From Cytophagales bacterium (lineage in GTDB: Bacteria; Bacteroidota; Bacteroidia; Cytophagales; Cyclobacteriaceae), in the NCBI GenBank assembly GCA_022360055.1, contig JAKSDO010000272.1:1-44196 (forward strand): a stretch of DNA of 44,196 nucleotides, read 5' to 3'. The notes under the pieces were generated by a model. That model ran no database searches. It was given only the letters and a program-made list of their open reading frames with translations, and was not told the origin of the DNA. The translations under genes and the position numbers were made by a program. Of this stretch, positions 43,891 through 44,196 are shown piece after piece; the first letter of the stretch is position 1, and each line of letters begins with the position of its first letter.

Positions 43891-43971
43891 ACAGATCATA
43901 CGTACCGAATCTATTTCAAAATTGGCATAAGAGGCGGGATGCAACTGGTGCTGAAATGAATTCGGGAGGTG

Positions 43972-44196
43972 TTACTTTATCGGATCTTCAAGCGTAAATT
44001 TGGCTGAAATGAACTGGTTTTGTCTGCGAACCCCGACAGTGAGCTTTCGACCATCCCTCGACTGTAGCATTTGGACAATATTACTCAAACTGTATAGAGA
44101 GGTTTCAATGCCATTTATTGTGACAATTTGATCGCCAACTTCAAGGCCGGCAATCCAGGCTGGGGACCCTTTTCTGATTTTGACAATTTCAAATAC
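43972..44196 (-). CDS. PDZ-domain protein, C-terminal fragment (cut by window edge)
   Basis: The last 74 codons of a minus-strand gene that continues beyond 44196. They read as a PDZ domain: VFEIVKIRKGSPAWIAGLEV, then GDQIVTINGIE and QMLQSRDGRKLTVGVRR. In Bacteroidota such a C-terminal PDZ often follows a retropepsin-like aspartyl protease domain, which would lie outside the window. The enzyme type is therefore a guess; the PDZ call is firm. Confidence 0.8.
   Translation of the reverse strand, partial: VFEIVKIRKGSPAWIAGLEVGDQIVTINGIETSLYSLSNIVQMLQSRDGRKLTVGVRRQNQFISAKFTLEDPIK

Overview
The window looks like a chromosomal segment from a member of the Bacteroidota, probably a Cytophagales-type environmental bacterium. 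The evidence is gene content: a eukaryote-like GT3 glycogen synthase, a DUF3822 gene followed by coaD, a TIGR02757 protein, a GreA-like 'NETK/GDK' protein, a PDZ-tailed protease-type ORF and a Wzi-type capsule protein. Promoter-like sites of the Bacteroidota form (TTTG about 18-21 bp upstream of TAnnTTTG) occur upstream of several genes. Start sites sit in A-rich leaders rather than behind Shine-Dalgarno sequences. No rRNA, tRNA, CRISPR array or transposase was seen.

Layout. 1-0.6 kb: inverted copies of a 90-bp repeat and an empty intergenic region. 0.6-9.8 kb: ROK sugar kinase, large AsmA-like protein, glycogen synthase, ClpB. 10-17.9 kb: anchored thioredoxin, SixA-like phosphatase, triple-LysM protein, TIGR02757 protein, pyrE, a NUDIX gene whose start codon abuts two tandem 90-bp repeats, then coaD, DUF3822 and a pilin-like protein with an apparent lipoyl-type insertion, and a second NUDIX. 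17.9-24.4 kb: RecD-like helicase, DUF1573, DUF423, YggS, and the potassium uptake pair trkA/trkH. 24.5-32.7 kb: a surface-glycan cluster with two related GT4 enzymes, an FkbM methyltransferase, two related GT9 enzymes in opposite orientation, a DUF6165 pseudogene with two in-frame stops, and a Wzi-like outer-membrane protein. 33-35.8 kb: Maf, a CoA-pyrophosphatase-type NUDIX, a 29-codon ORF made of the 90-bp repeat, and a DUF819 transporter. 36-39.3 kb: ferritin, DinB, radical SAM protein. 39.4-42 kb: small secreted ORFs, a decayed Band-7 lipoprotein gene, and two tandem GreA-like paralogues. 42-43.7 kb: divergent dps and oxyR around a good OxyR-type operator. The right edge cuts a PDZ-domain ORF.

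How genes work together. Glycan genes make and decorate a cell-surface polysaccharide or LPS core. TrkA and TrkH form one potassium uptake system. Ferritin and OxyR/Dps form iron-storage and peroxide-defence functions. PyrE, CoaD, Maf and three NUDIX enzymes serve nucleotide and cofactor housekeeping.

The most unusual element is the 90-bp repeat. Two full tandem units end exactly at a gene start codon, a third spans the gap between two genes and encodes 29 codons ending in a stop that abuts an ATG, and another tandem set lies inverted at the window edge. The unit carries a short hairpin with a compensatory base-pair change and a mostly conserved reading frame. Its function is unknown.
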